Shown here piece after piece: positions 1 through 8,752 of a stretch of 64,000 bases of DNA (within the stretch, counting starts at the first letter, position 1; every line of letters begins with the position of its first letter). The stretch covers positions 857,044-921,043 of the forward strand of contig NZ_MKEK01000001.1 in NCBI RefSeq assembly GCF_001752395.1, in the 5' to 3' direction. Both the position numbers and the translations under genes were made by a program. Below the pieces are notes generated by a model. It did not search any database. It was not told where the DNA came from and saw only the letters and a program-made list of their open reading frames with translations. The DNA is from Rheinheimera salexigens (lineage in GTDB: Bacteria > Pseudomonadota > Gammaproteobacteria > Enterobacterales > Alteromonadaceae).

Positions 1-1
1 G

Positions 2-1372
2 CTGGTTAAACAGTATGGCGACAACCCTGAGCTTATCCAAGCCATGATGGCCAAGCAGCGCTTTGTGCTACCTAAAGGCGCAAGCTTTTGGGATTTATAC
101 GAGCAGCGTCATCAGGCCGGTAATGGCCAGCGTATCGACCAAGCTTTGCATGCCATTGAAGAGGCAAACGGCACTAAGCTGAAAAACGTGTTCCAAGACA
201 TCAGCTTTAATACCGATAAGCTAGGCCAAGAAAAGCAAAAGAACGATTTATTGCGCCATTTATTAGAAGACTTTGGTAAAGACATTCTTAACCTAAGCTC
301 AGAGCGTGTGGGCAGTTTAGATGTAATTGGTAACGCTTATGAATTCCTAATTAAGCACTTTGCTGCCGGTAGCGGGGCAACGGCTGGCGAGTTCTATACG
401 CCACCTGAAGTATCAGACTTATTAGCCACTATATTAGAGCCAGTAGAAGGCGACCAAATATGCGACCCCGCTTGTGGCTCAGGCTCGTTATTATTGAAGT
501 GCGGCGCTATGGTGCGCAAAAACTCTGGCTCTAAAAAATATGCCTTATTTGGCCAAGAAGCTATCGGCTCTACTTGGGCACTGGCAAAAATGAATATGTT
601 CCTACACGGTGAAGATAACCACCGTATTGAATGGGGCGACACTATTCGTAACCCCTTGCTGTTAGATAAAGATGGTAAAGGTTTATTGCACTTTGACGTA
701 GTAACCGCAAACCCACCTTTTAGTTTAGACAAATGGGGCCATGATGATGCCAGTAACGATCCCTATGGTCGTTTTCGTCGTGGTGTGCCACCCAAAACTA
801 AAGGCGACTATGCCTTTATCAGCCATATGGTTGAAACCCTAAAGCCTGGCTCTTCATCAACAAGAGGGGGGCGCATGGGTGTAGTAGTGCCTCATGGCGT
901 CTTATTCCGCGCATCCAGTGAAGGCAAAATTCGCCAACAACTAATAGAAGAAAACCTGTTAGATACCGTTATCGGCCTACCAGAAAAGCTGTTTTTTGGT
1001 ACTGGTATTCCCGCTGCCATTTTAATTTTCAAAAAGCAAAAAAACGACAACAAGGTACTATTTATCGATGCCAGCCGTGAATTTAAATCGGGCAAAAACC
1101 AAAACCAATTAACTAGCGATAATATTCAAAAAATTATCGACACCTATAAAGCCCGTGAAAACGTGGATAAGTACGCCTACCTAGCTAGCTTTGATGAAAT
1201 TAAAGAAAACGATTTCAACCTCAATATTCCGCGCTATGTCGATACCTTTGAGGAAGAGGAAGAGATTGATTTAGAAGCAGTACGTGCCGAGCGGCTAGGG
1301 CTTAAAGCTGAATTAAATGCCCTTGAAGCAGAAATGGATAGTTACTTAAAGGAGTTGGGATATGGTGCCTAA
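2..1372 (+). CDS. hsdM: Type I restriction-modification DNA methyltransferase subunit HsdM (5' end outside window)
   Basis: This is the N6-adenine methyltransferase subunit of a type I restriction-modification system. It methylates host DNA together with HsdS and is required for the restriction complex. The frame is open from base 2, upstream of the first internal ATG at 44, so the gene is cut by the window edge; 456 residues are visible. The SAM-binding motif DPACGSGSLL, preceded by GEFYTPPEV, and the catalytic motif IV NPPF (in VVTANPPFSLDKWG) are both present, as in the N6_Mtase family (PF02384). The C-terminus ends in an acidic, coiled-coil-like helix. The stop overlaps the hsdS start by 11 bp, so the two are translationally coupled. 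Confidence in the family is very high; recognition specificity cannot be read from this subunit. Confidence 0.96.
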   Translation: MVKQYGDNPELIQAMMAKQRFVLPKGASFWDLYEQRHQAGNGQRIDQALHAIEEANGTKLKNVFQDISFNTDKLGQEKQKNDLLRHLLEDFGKDILNLSSERVGSLDVIGNAYEFLIKHFAAGSGATAGEFYTPPEVSDLLATILEPVEGDQICDPACGSGSLLLKCGAMVRKNSGSKKYALFGQEAIGSTWALAKMNMFLHGEDNHRIEWGDTIRNPLLLDKDGKGLLHFDVVTANPPFSLDKWGHDDASNDPYGRFRRGVPPKTKGDYAFISHMVETLKPGSSSTRGGRMGVVVPHGVLFRASSEGKIRQQLIEENLLDTVIGLPEKLFFGTGIPAAILIFKKQKNDNKVLFIDASREFKSGKNQNQLTSDNIQKIIDTYKARENVDKYAYLASFDEIKENDFNLNIPRYVDTFEEEEEIDLEAVRAERLGLKAELNALEAEMDSYLKELGYGA

Positions 1373-2609
1373 TGGGTGGAAACGTAAACCTCTCGAGAAA
1401 GTTGCAGAAATAAAAACTGGCGTAGCCAAAGGAAAAAAAGGATTAAAAGATCCAATCGATGTTCCGTATTTAAGAGTTGCTAATGTTCAGGATGGTTACA
1501 TTGACCTTTCCGAAGTTAAAACCATTCAGATAGAACGTCACCAACTAGATAGATACTCTTTGCAAGTCGGTGATGTTCTTATGACTGAAGGAGGTGACTT
1601 CGATAAATTAGGTCGTGGTGATGTATGGCAAGGACAAATTTCTCCATGTTTAAACCAAAATCATGTTTTTGCTGTTCGCACCAATAAGCAAATTGTGTTG
1701 CCTTATTTTCTTGCTGCTTTGTCAGGAAGCAACTACGGTAAAACTTATTTCTTGAGTTGTGCAAAGAGAAGCACCAATCTTGCAAGTATAAACTCGACTC
1801 AATTAAAGGAATTCCCTGTTCTTATCCCACCCCTTCCAGAACAACTCAAAATCGCCAAAATTCTATCCACTTGGGATAAAGCCATTAGCACCACAGAGCG
1901 CCTAATTGACAACAGCAAGCAGCAGAAAAAAGCCCTAATGCAACAACTACTCACGGGCAAAAAGCGCTTGCTTAATGATTCAGGAAAGCCGTTTGAGGGA
2001 GATTATAAACGATATAGTTTTTCTGATTTAGTAGACATAGATTGCAAGTCATTAAGTAGTAAAACTCCTTCTGACTATAAATTTAAGTACGTATCATTAT
2101 CAGATGTTGAACCAGGTAAAGTTTCTAAAAACTTAGAGGAACACATGTACGAAACTGCCCCTTCTCGTGCTAAACGCATTCTAAAGAGTGGTGATATTTT
2201 ACTTTCAACTGTACGTCCTAATCTAAAAGGTTTTGCAAGAGTAACCAAGGAAGTTAATGGATATATTGCCTCTACAGGTTTTGCAGTATTAACACCCAAA
2301 CCAAAATCGTCAGGTGACTACATCTATCATTATTTATTTAGTAGTCACTTAACAGGACAAATCAACTCTTTAGTTGTCGGTTCAAGTTATCCAGCAATAA
2401 ACTCTTCTGATGTAGCAGGTTTAAAAATTTATTGCTCTTCATATGCTGAGCAAACAAAAATCGCGAAAGTTTTAAATAATTGTGATGAAGGAATTGAACA
2501 CCTTGAAAAACAATTATCTGATTTACAACATGAAAAAAAAGCTCTAATGCAGCAACTGTTGACAGGTAAACGTAGAGTTGTAGTAAATCTTCCGGAGTGT
2601 ATTATTTAA
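1362..2609 (+). CDS. hsdS: Type I restriction-modification specificity subunit HsdS
   Basis: HsdS chooses the target sequence for the HsdM/HsdR complex through two target recognition domains, each followed by a conserved spacer helix. Both halves are visible: TRD1 at about residues 1-165 and TRD2 at about 210-375. Each is followed by a helix ending in the same motif, KKALMQQLLTGK, at about 190 and about 392. The half-boundary phrases PPLPEQLKIAKIL and SYAEQTKIAKVL are typical of the family. The ATG at 1362 has an AAGGAG ribosome site at 1349-1354. The gene is visibly richer in A+T than hsdM and hsdR, as is common for exchangeable specificity genes. At 415 residues the length is normal for a two-TRD subunit. 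Confidence 0.95.
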   Translation: MVPNGWKRKPLEKVAEIKTGVAKGKKGLKDPIDVPYLRVANVQDGYIDLSEVKTIQIERHQLDRYSLQVGDVLMTEGGDFDKLGRGDVWQGQISPCLNQNHVFAVRTNKQIVLPYFLAALSGSNYGKTYFLSCAKRSTNLASINSTQLKEFPVLIPPLPEQLKIAKILSTWDKAISTTERLIDNSKQQKKALMQQLLTGKKRLLNDSGKPFEGDYKRYSFSDLVDIDCKSLSSKTPSDYKFKYVSLSDVEPGKVSKNLEEHMYETAPSRAKRILKSGDILLSTVRPNLKGFARVTKEVNGYIASTGFAVLTPKPKSSGDYIYHYLFSSHLTGQINSLVVGSSYPAINSSDVAGLKIYCSSYAEQTKIAKVLNNCDEGIEHLEKQLSDLQHEKKALMQQLLTGKRRVVVNLPECII

Positions 2610-4552
2610 TGAATATAAATAGCCCTTTACTACAATTAGCGTTATTAGAATCACTAAAAGCAAATAAAATTTCAGATGAAATTGATTTATTCTTACCTTT
2701 TATTGCTGTAACACTTTCTGAATTGGGTCGACTTGAGGTCACAGCAGAACTATTACAAGAGCAACTAGCAAAATCTTTTGGGTTTAGGCCTCCATTGTCT
2801 GCAGTTCAAGTTTTTATAACAAGAGCTAAAAAGCGACGACTTCTTCATCGTGAAAACCATGCTTTCATCCCTAATATTGAGGAGGTTGATAAATGGAAAA
2901 ATGGTTATCATGAAAAAAAGGATGACATCACAGCATCACTTGAGTTACTTCGAATAGATTTTATTGATTTTGCTCATAGTAAGTTTAATAAAACTCTTAC
3001 ATCTGAAGAATGTGATTTATTAATTATTCAGTTTATAGATAAGAATATATCCAGCGTTACAGACAATAAATCATATGAAAAGAATGTATTGCGTGAAAAA
3101 ATTAAAAATACTGATCATGTAACTGCATCTTTTATTAGTTATATCCATAAAAATAAAACTGCTTCACTAGAACATTTTGCGCGCTTTGTTAAAGGGATGC
3201 TTCTTGCAAATTATCTATGCCTTGCTGATAAAGTCGGTCAGAAAAAAAATTATAAATCTATTACCGTATACATAGACACTCCTATAATTGTTGGTTTATT
3301 AGGCTTTAGTGGTACACAAAAACAAAAATCTCTAAAAGAGTTTATTTCATTATTAGTTAATGTAGGGATAAACATTAATGTCTTTGATAAATCCATTGAT
3401 GAGACTGAAGGTCTACTCAGTGCATGGCGAGATGACCTAAAACAAAAAAACTATAAGCGTTTTAATACTAAAACTTTAGAGCTACTTCGATATTTAGGAT
3501 ACGACGCGGAAAGACTTGATACAGAAATAAAATTGCTCAGGTCATCCGTTGAAAAAATAGGTATAGTAGTCAAATCTGGATTTAATATTAAACAACAATT
3601 TCAATGTGACGAGATCGCTTTAGAGAAAGCAATTTCCCCTAATTTTAGGCCAACTAAAAACCTCCAGCACGATACTATTTGTATTTCACGTATTTATAAT
3701 ATTCGCGAAAATAAAACAGTAAATAATTTGAATCAGCCTTTTACAGTTTTTGTGACTACAAATAATGGTTTAGTTAACCTGGCTAATAAACATTTCATCA
3801 ATGAAATTCCAAGAAATAGTATTCCTTTAGTTGTTTCAGAACAATGGATGACAGCTATGTTCTGGTTAAAAAAACCAGAGCTATTTGGTAATCTTCCTAT
3901 GGAACAAGTGATCTCATCTGCATATGGCCTTCTCTATACTGATGACAAATTCTGGGAAAGTTTTATTAAAAAGCTAGAACACCTTGAACGAAAAGGAAAA
4001 ATTACTGAGGAGGATCTAGTGCAAGTACGCTGGGATTCCGACTTGTTAAGCATGGTGCACGATGTATCAGTTGATGTGGGTGAAGATTTTACTGATGATG
4101 ATGTTTTTGAAATTGTAGCGGCTATAAAGAACAAACACATTGAGGATAAAGATAGGGAAATACTTGAAATACATGAAGTTAAAAACAATGAAATATCCTT
4201 ACTTCAAGAAAATATTAATGTTAAAGAAAAGCAATTGATTGCAACTGAAGAAAGGCATAAAAAAATCGCAATTTTTTTATCGTTTATACCAGCTCTAATA
4301 GTCATTATTTTTTTAACCGCAGTTGTTTTTATATCCGCAGTTATTGCTTTACCAAGTGAATTATTACCAGCATATATTAAACCAGAACTCCAAAGTCACA
4401 GCATTACATTGTTAAGTATACTAATTGTATTCTTTTTAAATTTTCTTGGAAGTTTTTATGATTTAAACTTTCGTACTATTTTTAAGTCAACCCAAAATCT
4501 TGTTTTCAATAGAATATATAGACTTTTGCAAGGAGAAGTAGATGAACACTAG
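2609..4552 (+). CDS. PIN-like domain protein with C-terminal coiled coil and two membrane segments, embedded in the type I RM operon
   Basis: I do not recognise this as a named family. The ATG at 2609 overlaps the hsdS stop (TAATG) and has GGAG at 2594-2597; an in-frame GTG at 2597 is an alternative start. Numbering from 2609 (647 residues), the N-terminal ~105 residues look like a winged-helix-like region. A PIN-like core follows: strand plus acidic residue in VYIDTPIIVGLLG (D223), acidic residues in DETEG (~264-267), the helix HDTICISR (D355), and the strand VFVTTNNGLVNLA (~380-393) where many PIN nucleases have a fourth acidic residue. Residues ~515-552 are charged and coiled-coil-like. 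Two hydrophobic segments lie at ~555-580 and ~598-616. The gene is very AT-rich compared with hsdM and hsdR. The last 11 bp overlap hsdR. The inferred role is a membrane-tethered nuclease-like accessory factor of the RM system. Catalytic activity is unproven. Confidence 0.6.
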   Translation: MNINSPLLQLALLESLKANKISDEIDLFLPFIAVTLSELGRLEVTAELLQEQLAKSFGFRPPLSAVQVFITRAKKRRLLHRENHAFIPNIEEVDKWKNGYHEKKDDITASLELLRIDFIDFAHSKFNKTLTSEECDLLIIQFIDKNISSVTDNKSYEKNVLREKIKNTDHVTASFISYIHKNKTASLEHFARFVKGMLLANYLCLADKVGQKKNYKSITVYIDTPIIVGLLGFSGTQKQKSLKEFISLLVNVGININVFDKSIDETEGLLSAWRDDLKQKNYKRFNTKTLELLRYLGYDAERLDTEIKLLRSSVEKIGIVVKSGFNIKQQFQCDEIALEKAISPNFRPTKNLQHDTICISRIYNIRENKTVNNLNQPFTVFVTTNNGLVNLANKHFINEIPRNSIPLVVSEQWMTAMFWLKKPELFGNLPMEQVISSAYGLLYTDDKFWESFIKKLEHLERKGKITEEDLVQVRWDSDLLSMVHDVSVDVGEDFTDDDVFEIVAAIKNKHIEDKDREILEIHEVKNNEISLLQENINVKEKQLIATEERHKKIAIFLSFIPALIVIIFLTAVVFISAVIALPSELLPAYIKPELQSHSITLLSILIVFFLNFLGSFYDLNFRTIFKSTQNLVFNRIYRLLQGEVDEH

Positions 4553-7500
4553 CGCTAACTTTCAAGAAGAATTTAGCTCTAAAATACCTTCACTTGCATT
4601 GCTAACGACACTTCGCTATCAGTTTATCCCGCCTAGTCAGTGCGATACCTTGCGCGGTAATTTGTTTTTAAAAGATAAAAAAAGCACTCATCAAGTTATT
4701 TTGTTACCTGTAATGCGCGCGTTTTTAGCCACGCAAACATTTTCGTTTGCGGGTAAGCAGCATAAGCTGTCGGATGCGGCTATTGATAAGGTAATGCACG
4801 AGCTAACCCCTGCGATGAACTTAGGGCTAAAAGCCGCTAATGAAAAGCTGTATAACGCTATGATATATGGCGTTAGCGTAACCGAGTTTATTGACGGCAA
4901 AAAAGCCTCGCCAACTATTCAATTAATTGACTGGCATAATATTGCCAATAACCAATTTCACTTCACTGAAGAGTTTGTGGTGCAAAATGCTGAAGGCACG
5001 GGCAATCGCATTCCAGATATAGTTTGCTTTGTAAACGGCTTACCCTTGGTAGTAATAGAAGCCAAGCGGCCCGATTCAAATAAAGATGGCAAATCAACCT
5101 GCTCTGAAGCGATTTCGCAACACATTCGTAACCAAGGGCAACAAGAAATCCCGCACTTATATGCCTATAGCCAGTTATTGCTAGCAGTGAATGGTAACGA
5201 TGGCCTTTATGCCACTTGTGGCACAGCTGAAAAATTCTGGGCGAAGTGGACTGAAGAGTTAATACCCGAAGCGGAATTTAACCGCTTAAAAAATAAAAAG
5301 CTCGCTAGTGAACAGCTCGATTTACTGTTTAAACACCGCACTTTGGCAGCAAAGCAAGAATATCTGTCGTTACTGGCTGCGGGTGATTTAGTGGTTACGG
5401 ATCAAGATCGGTTAATTATTAGTTTATTGCAGCCTGAGCGTTTATTAGAAATGACCCGCTTATTTACCTTGTTCGATAAAAAAGCTGGCAAAATAGTTGC
5501 GCGTTATCAGCAGGTGTTTGGCATTAAAGCCTTAGTAGAGCGCATAACTACTATTGATGCCTCTGGCAGCCGTGAAGGGGGTGTTATTTGGCATACTACC
5601 GGCAGTGGTAAATCTTTTACTATGGTGTTCTTTTCTAAAGCTCTTATCTGGCTAGAACAGCTAGCACAATGTCGCATTATTATTGTTACCGACCGCGTTG
5701 ATTTAGAAGACCAATTAAGCCGCACTTTCGCCACCGGCGGCGCATTGACCGATAGAGATAAAAAAGATGCGATGGCAACGTCTGGCAGGCGGTTAGCCGA
5801 GCAAATAGGTAAAGGTAACGAGCGCGTTATATTTTCAATTATCAATAAGTTTGGCTCGGCAATTAAGTATGACGAATGCTATAACGACAGCCCGAATATT
5901 ATTGTTATGGTAGACGAAGGCCACCGCAGTCAAAACGGTGAAAATAATATTCGCATGCAGCAAACGCTACCCAAAGCTGCCTTTATCGCCTTTACCGGTA
6001 CACCGCTTTTAAAAGACGATAAAACCGAAAACAAGTTCGGTAAAATTATACACTCTTACACCATGCAGCAGGCAGTTGAAGATCAAACCGTCACCCCATT
6101 GTTGTATGAAGAGCGCATTCCAGAATTGAATGTGAATGATCAGGCTATTGATGCTTGGTTTGATCGTATTACCCAAAAGCTAAGCGATAAGCAAAAGTCA
6201 GATTTAAAGCGTAAGTTTTCACAAAAAGGCCAAATTTACCAAACCGAAGGCCGCATTGAGCTTATTGCCCATGATATTTCTGATCACTTTCAAAACTTTA
6301 AATATCAACACTTAAAAGGCCAACTGGCTTGTGACTCTAAAGCCTCTGCCATTCGTTATAAAAAAGCCTTAGATAAAATAGGTAAAGTAACGTCAGTTGT
6401 GGCCGTGTCTGCACCTGATACACGCGAAGGCCATGAAGCGGTTGACCAAGAAAGCAAAGACATAGTGCAAGTGTGGTGGAAAGATAACGTTTACCAGCAA
6501 TATGCCGGTGATGATAAAGCCTACACCAAAGCCATTATAGAAGACTTTAGCCGTGATGATGGCCCAGACATTATGATAGTGGTTGATAAGCTATTAACCG
6601 GCTTTGACGAGCCCAAAAATACTGTTTTGTATATCGACAAACCGCTTAAAGAGCATAACCTTATTCAGGCTATTGCACGGGTGAACCGCTTACACAGTAA
6701 AAAGCGCTTTGGTTATTTAATTGATTATCGCGGTATTTTAAAAGAGCTAGATACCACCATTGAAAAGTATCAAGACTTAGCCGAGCGTACTCAGGGCGGC
6801 TTTGATATTGACGATTTAAAAGGCTTATATAACAACGTAGATACCGAATATAAAAAGCTACCAGGTTTACATAGCCTGCTATGGGCTGTATTTGCAGATG
6901 TAAAAAATAAACAAGATGGCCCAGCCCTTAGGCAAGCATTAGCCCCTAAGGTGCAAGAGGTTAACGGCCAGTTAGTGGATACCAACCTTAAAAATCGTGA
7001 TGACTTTTATGATGCCTTAACTGAGTTTGCTAGCTGCATGAAGGTAGCTTTGCAATCAGCGTCATTCTTTGAAGATAAGTCATTTGACGACAAACGTGAA
7101 TTATATAAACGGGATTTAAAAGCCTTTACAGAATTGCGCTTACAAGTGCGGGAAGATGCAAACGAAACCATTAACTACGATGCATATGCTGAAGATATTC
7201 GTAACTTATTAGATAAACATATTGCTGGCATTGAAGTAAAAGAGCCCGATGGTGCCTATTTAGTGGGTAACTTAGGCAAAGACATTAAGCCACAAGATTT
7301 AAGTGACGATGAAGCGCGTAACCAAACCGATAAAATTACCGGTCGCGTAACCCAGATGATAGAGCAAGACTTAGCAGATGATCCCTATGCTCAAGAGTAC
7401 TTCTCAAAGCTGCTAAAACAAGCCATTGAAGATGCCAAAGCCATGTTTGATGCACCGGTAAAGCAATACATTATGTTTGCTGACTTTGAGCAAGACGTTA

Positions 7501-7841
7501 AAGCCAGAAATGTAGCCACTATACCCAATGACTTTATTAATGAGTCAGGCAAGCTAAATAAACATGCTCAAGCCTATTTTGGTTTATTTAAGCATTTATT
7601 TGGCGATGACTATTTAGAGCAAAAAGCGTTAGCCAATGAGCACTTAGTTAAACACGCCTTCTCCATTGATAGCATCGTTAACGATGCGGTGGCAGAGTAT
7701 TCTATAAACCCTGCAGAAATTGAAAATGCTATTAGCATGAAATTACTGCCTATGTTATTTACCGATTTAGGCATAGAAGACGCCCAAAAACTGATAGAAG
7801 AAGTGCTTAAAATCACCCGCCTTGGCTTGGCAAGGGGCTAA
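4542..7841 (+). CDS. hsdR: Type I restriction-modification endonuclease/translocase subunit HsdR
   Basis: HsdR is the ATP-driven DNA translocase and nuclease of the type I complex. It cleaves unmethylated DNA far from the recognition site. The N-terminal nuclease domain shows the PD-(D/E)xK pattern in PDIVCFVNGLPLVVIEAK at about residues 158-175. The SF2 helicase motor follows with Walker A TTGSGKS (~355), motif II VDEGHRS (~456), motif III FTGTP, and a C-terminal helicase motif region ending in QAIARVNR. The long C-terminal helical region is expected for the family. At 1099 residues the length is typical. The start is ATG 4542 with AAGGAG at 4530-4535, overlapping the preceding gene by 11 bp, so it is translated as part of the same operon. 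There is no sign of disruption. Confidence 0.96.
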   Translation: MNTSANFQEEFSSKIPSLALLTTLRYQFIPPSQCDTLRGNLFLKDKKSTHQVILLPVMRAFLATQTFSFAGKQHKLSDAAIDKVMHELTPAMNLGLKAANEKLYNAMIYGVSVTEFIDGKKASPTIQLIDWHNIANNQFHFTEEFVVQNAEGTGNRIPDIVCFVNGLPLVVIEAKRPDSNKDGKSTCSEAISQHIRNQGQQEIPHLYAYSQLLLAVNGNDGLYATCGTAEKFWAKWTEELIPEAEFNRLKNKKLASEQLDLLFKHRTLAAKQEYLSLLAAGDLVVTDQDRLIISLLQPERLLEMTRLFTLFDKKAGKIVARYQQVFGIKALVERITTIDASGSREGGVIWHTTGSGKSFTMVFFSKALIWLEQLAQCRIIIVTDRVDLEDQLSRTFATGGALTDRDKKDAMATSGRRLAEQIGKGNERVIFSIINKFGSAIKYDECYNDSPNIIVMVDEGHRSQNGENNIRMQQTLPKAAFIAFTGTPLLKDDKTENKFGKIIHSYTMQQAVEDQTVTPLLYEERIPELNVNDQAIDAWFDRITQKLSDKQKSDLKRKFSQKGQIYQTEGRIELIAHDISDHFQNFKYQHLKGQLACDSKASAIRYKKALDKIGKVTSVVAVSAPDTREGHEAVDQESKDIVQVWWKDNVYQQYAGDDKAYTKAIIEDFSRDDGPDIMIVVDKLLTGFDEPKNTVLYIDKPLKEHNLIQAIARVNRLHSKKRFGYLIDYRGILKELDTTIEKYQDLAERTQGGFDIDDLKGLYNNVDTEYKKLPGLHSLLWAVFADVKNKQDGPALRQALAPKVQEVNGQLVDTNLKNRDDFYDALTEFASCMKVALQSASFFEDKSFDDKRELYKRDLKAFTELRLQVREDANETINYDAYAEDIRNLLDKHIAGIEVKEPDGAYLVGNLGKDIKPQDLSDDEARNQTDKITGRVTQMIEQDLADDPYAQEYFSKLLKQAIEDAKAMFDAPVKQYIMFADFEQDVKARNVATIPNDFINESGKLNKHAQAYFGLFKHLFGDDYLEQKALANEHLVKHAFSIDSIVNDAVAEYSINPAEIENAISMKLLPMLFTDLGIEDAQKLIEEVLKITRLGLARG

Positions 7842-7847
7842 TGCATT

Positions 7848-8672
7848 ATGAAACCGAGCATGAGCCAAAGCTCAACTAGCAGTGCAGTAGCAGCCAGCAC
7901 AAAAGCTTCAGCTAAAGAACATGGGGTGTTCTCATACGGAAATGACATTATCCGTTACGATGTTGTTCGCAAAGCGTCTCGTAGCAAAACTCAAAAAGTA
8001 CTGATTAAGGTGCATCCTGATCAACGTGTGGTTGCAACCGCCCCCAAAGAAGCCAGCGAGCAAGCTATCCATGAAGCCATGCTAAAACGCGCAAGGTGGA
8101 TTTGGCAAAATCTACAATCGTTCGCCGAGCAAAAAGATTACGTACTACCCAAGCGTTATATCAGTGGTGAAAGCCAATTTTACTTAGGCAGACGCTATGT
8201 GCTTAAAGTGATATCAGATCCTGAGCAAGTTATGTCGGTTAAGCTAAGCCGAGGCAAGTTAAACGTGGTGCTGCGTCAAGACAGTAGCGCCATGACAGAG
8301 CAACAGCGAGCCAGCAAAGTTAAACCCTTAATCGATAATTGGTATCAACAAAAAGCCAAAGCGATATTTCAAGAGCGATTAAATGAGCTACTGCCCAAAG
8401 CAACCTGGGTAACCGGGATTCCCTCATTTCGTATTATGGCAATGAAAAAACAATGGGGCAGCTGCTCAACGAAAGGCAACTTAATGCTAAACCCTCATTT
8501 AGTAAAAGCCCCCAAAGAGTGCATAGACTACGTGATACTGCACGAGCTTTGCCATATAGCTGAACACAACCACAGCGAACGCTTTTGGCGCTTACTCACC
8601 CAAGTAATGCCAAACTGGAAAGCTGTTAAAGCCAAACTAGATGGCATGGCAGAGCAGTATTTGAATGAATAA
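7848..8672 (+). CDS. YgjP/DUF45-type zinc metallopeptidase, last gene of the RM operon
   Basis: The protein belongs to the YgjP-like metallopeptidase family (PF01863, formerly DUF45). The zinc-binding HExxH motif is seen in VILHELCHIAEHNHSERFW (~residues 225-243), with the family-typical upstream phrase QWGSCSTKGNLMLNP. It starts 6 bp after hsdR with AAGGGG at 7832-7837 as ribosome site, so it is almost certainly co-transcribed with the restriction genes. Genes of this family are commonly found next to type I hsdR genes. Their substrate is not established; regulated turnover of the restriction subunit is one idea, and it is only an inference. The 274-residue length is slightly longer than E. 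coli YgjP because of a Ser/Ala-rich N-terminal stretch. Confidence 0.85.
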   Translation: MKPSMSQSSTSSAVAASTKASAKEHGVFSYGNDIIRYDVVRKASRSKTQKVLIKVHPDQRVVATAPKEASEQAIHEAMLKRARWIWQNLQSFAEQKDYVLPKRYISGESQFYLGRRYVLKVISDPEQVMSVKLSRGKLNVVLRQDSSAMTEQQRASKVKPLIDNWYQQKAKAIFQERLNELLPKATWVTGIPSFRIMAMKKQWGSCSTKGNLMLNPHLVKAPKECIDYVILHELCHIAEHNHSERFWRLLTQVMPNWKAVKAKLDGMAEQYLNE

Positions 8673-8752
8673 AGATGACATGAACTTATACAAATTATCC
8701 CTCTTGAAGTAACTTTATTTCTATTAAATTCGCAACTGCTATGTTGTAGTGG

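Noticed and set aside
1..44. hsdM might be a truncated or frameshifted gene beginning at 44
   Set aside because: The frame is open from base 2 with family-like residues (LVKQYGDNPELIQAM), so the missing N-terminus is simply outside the window.
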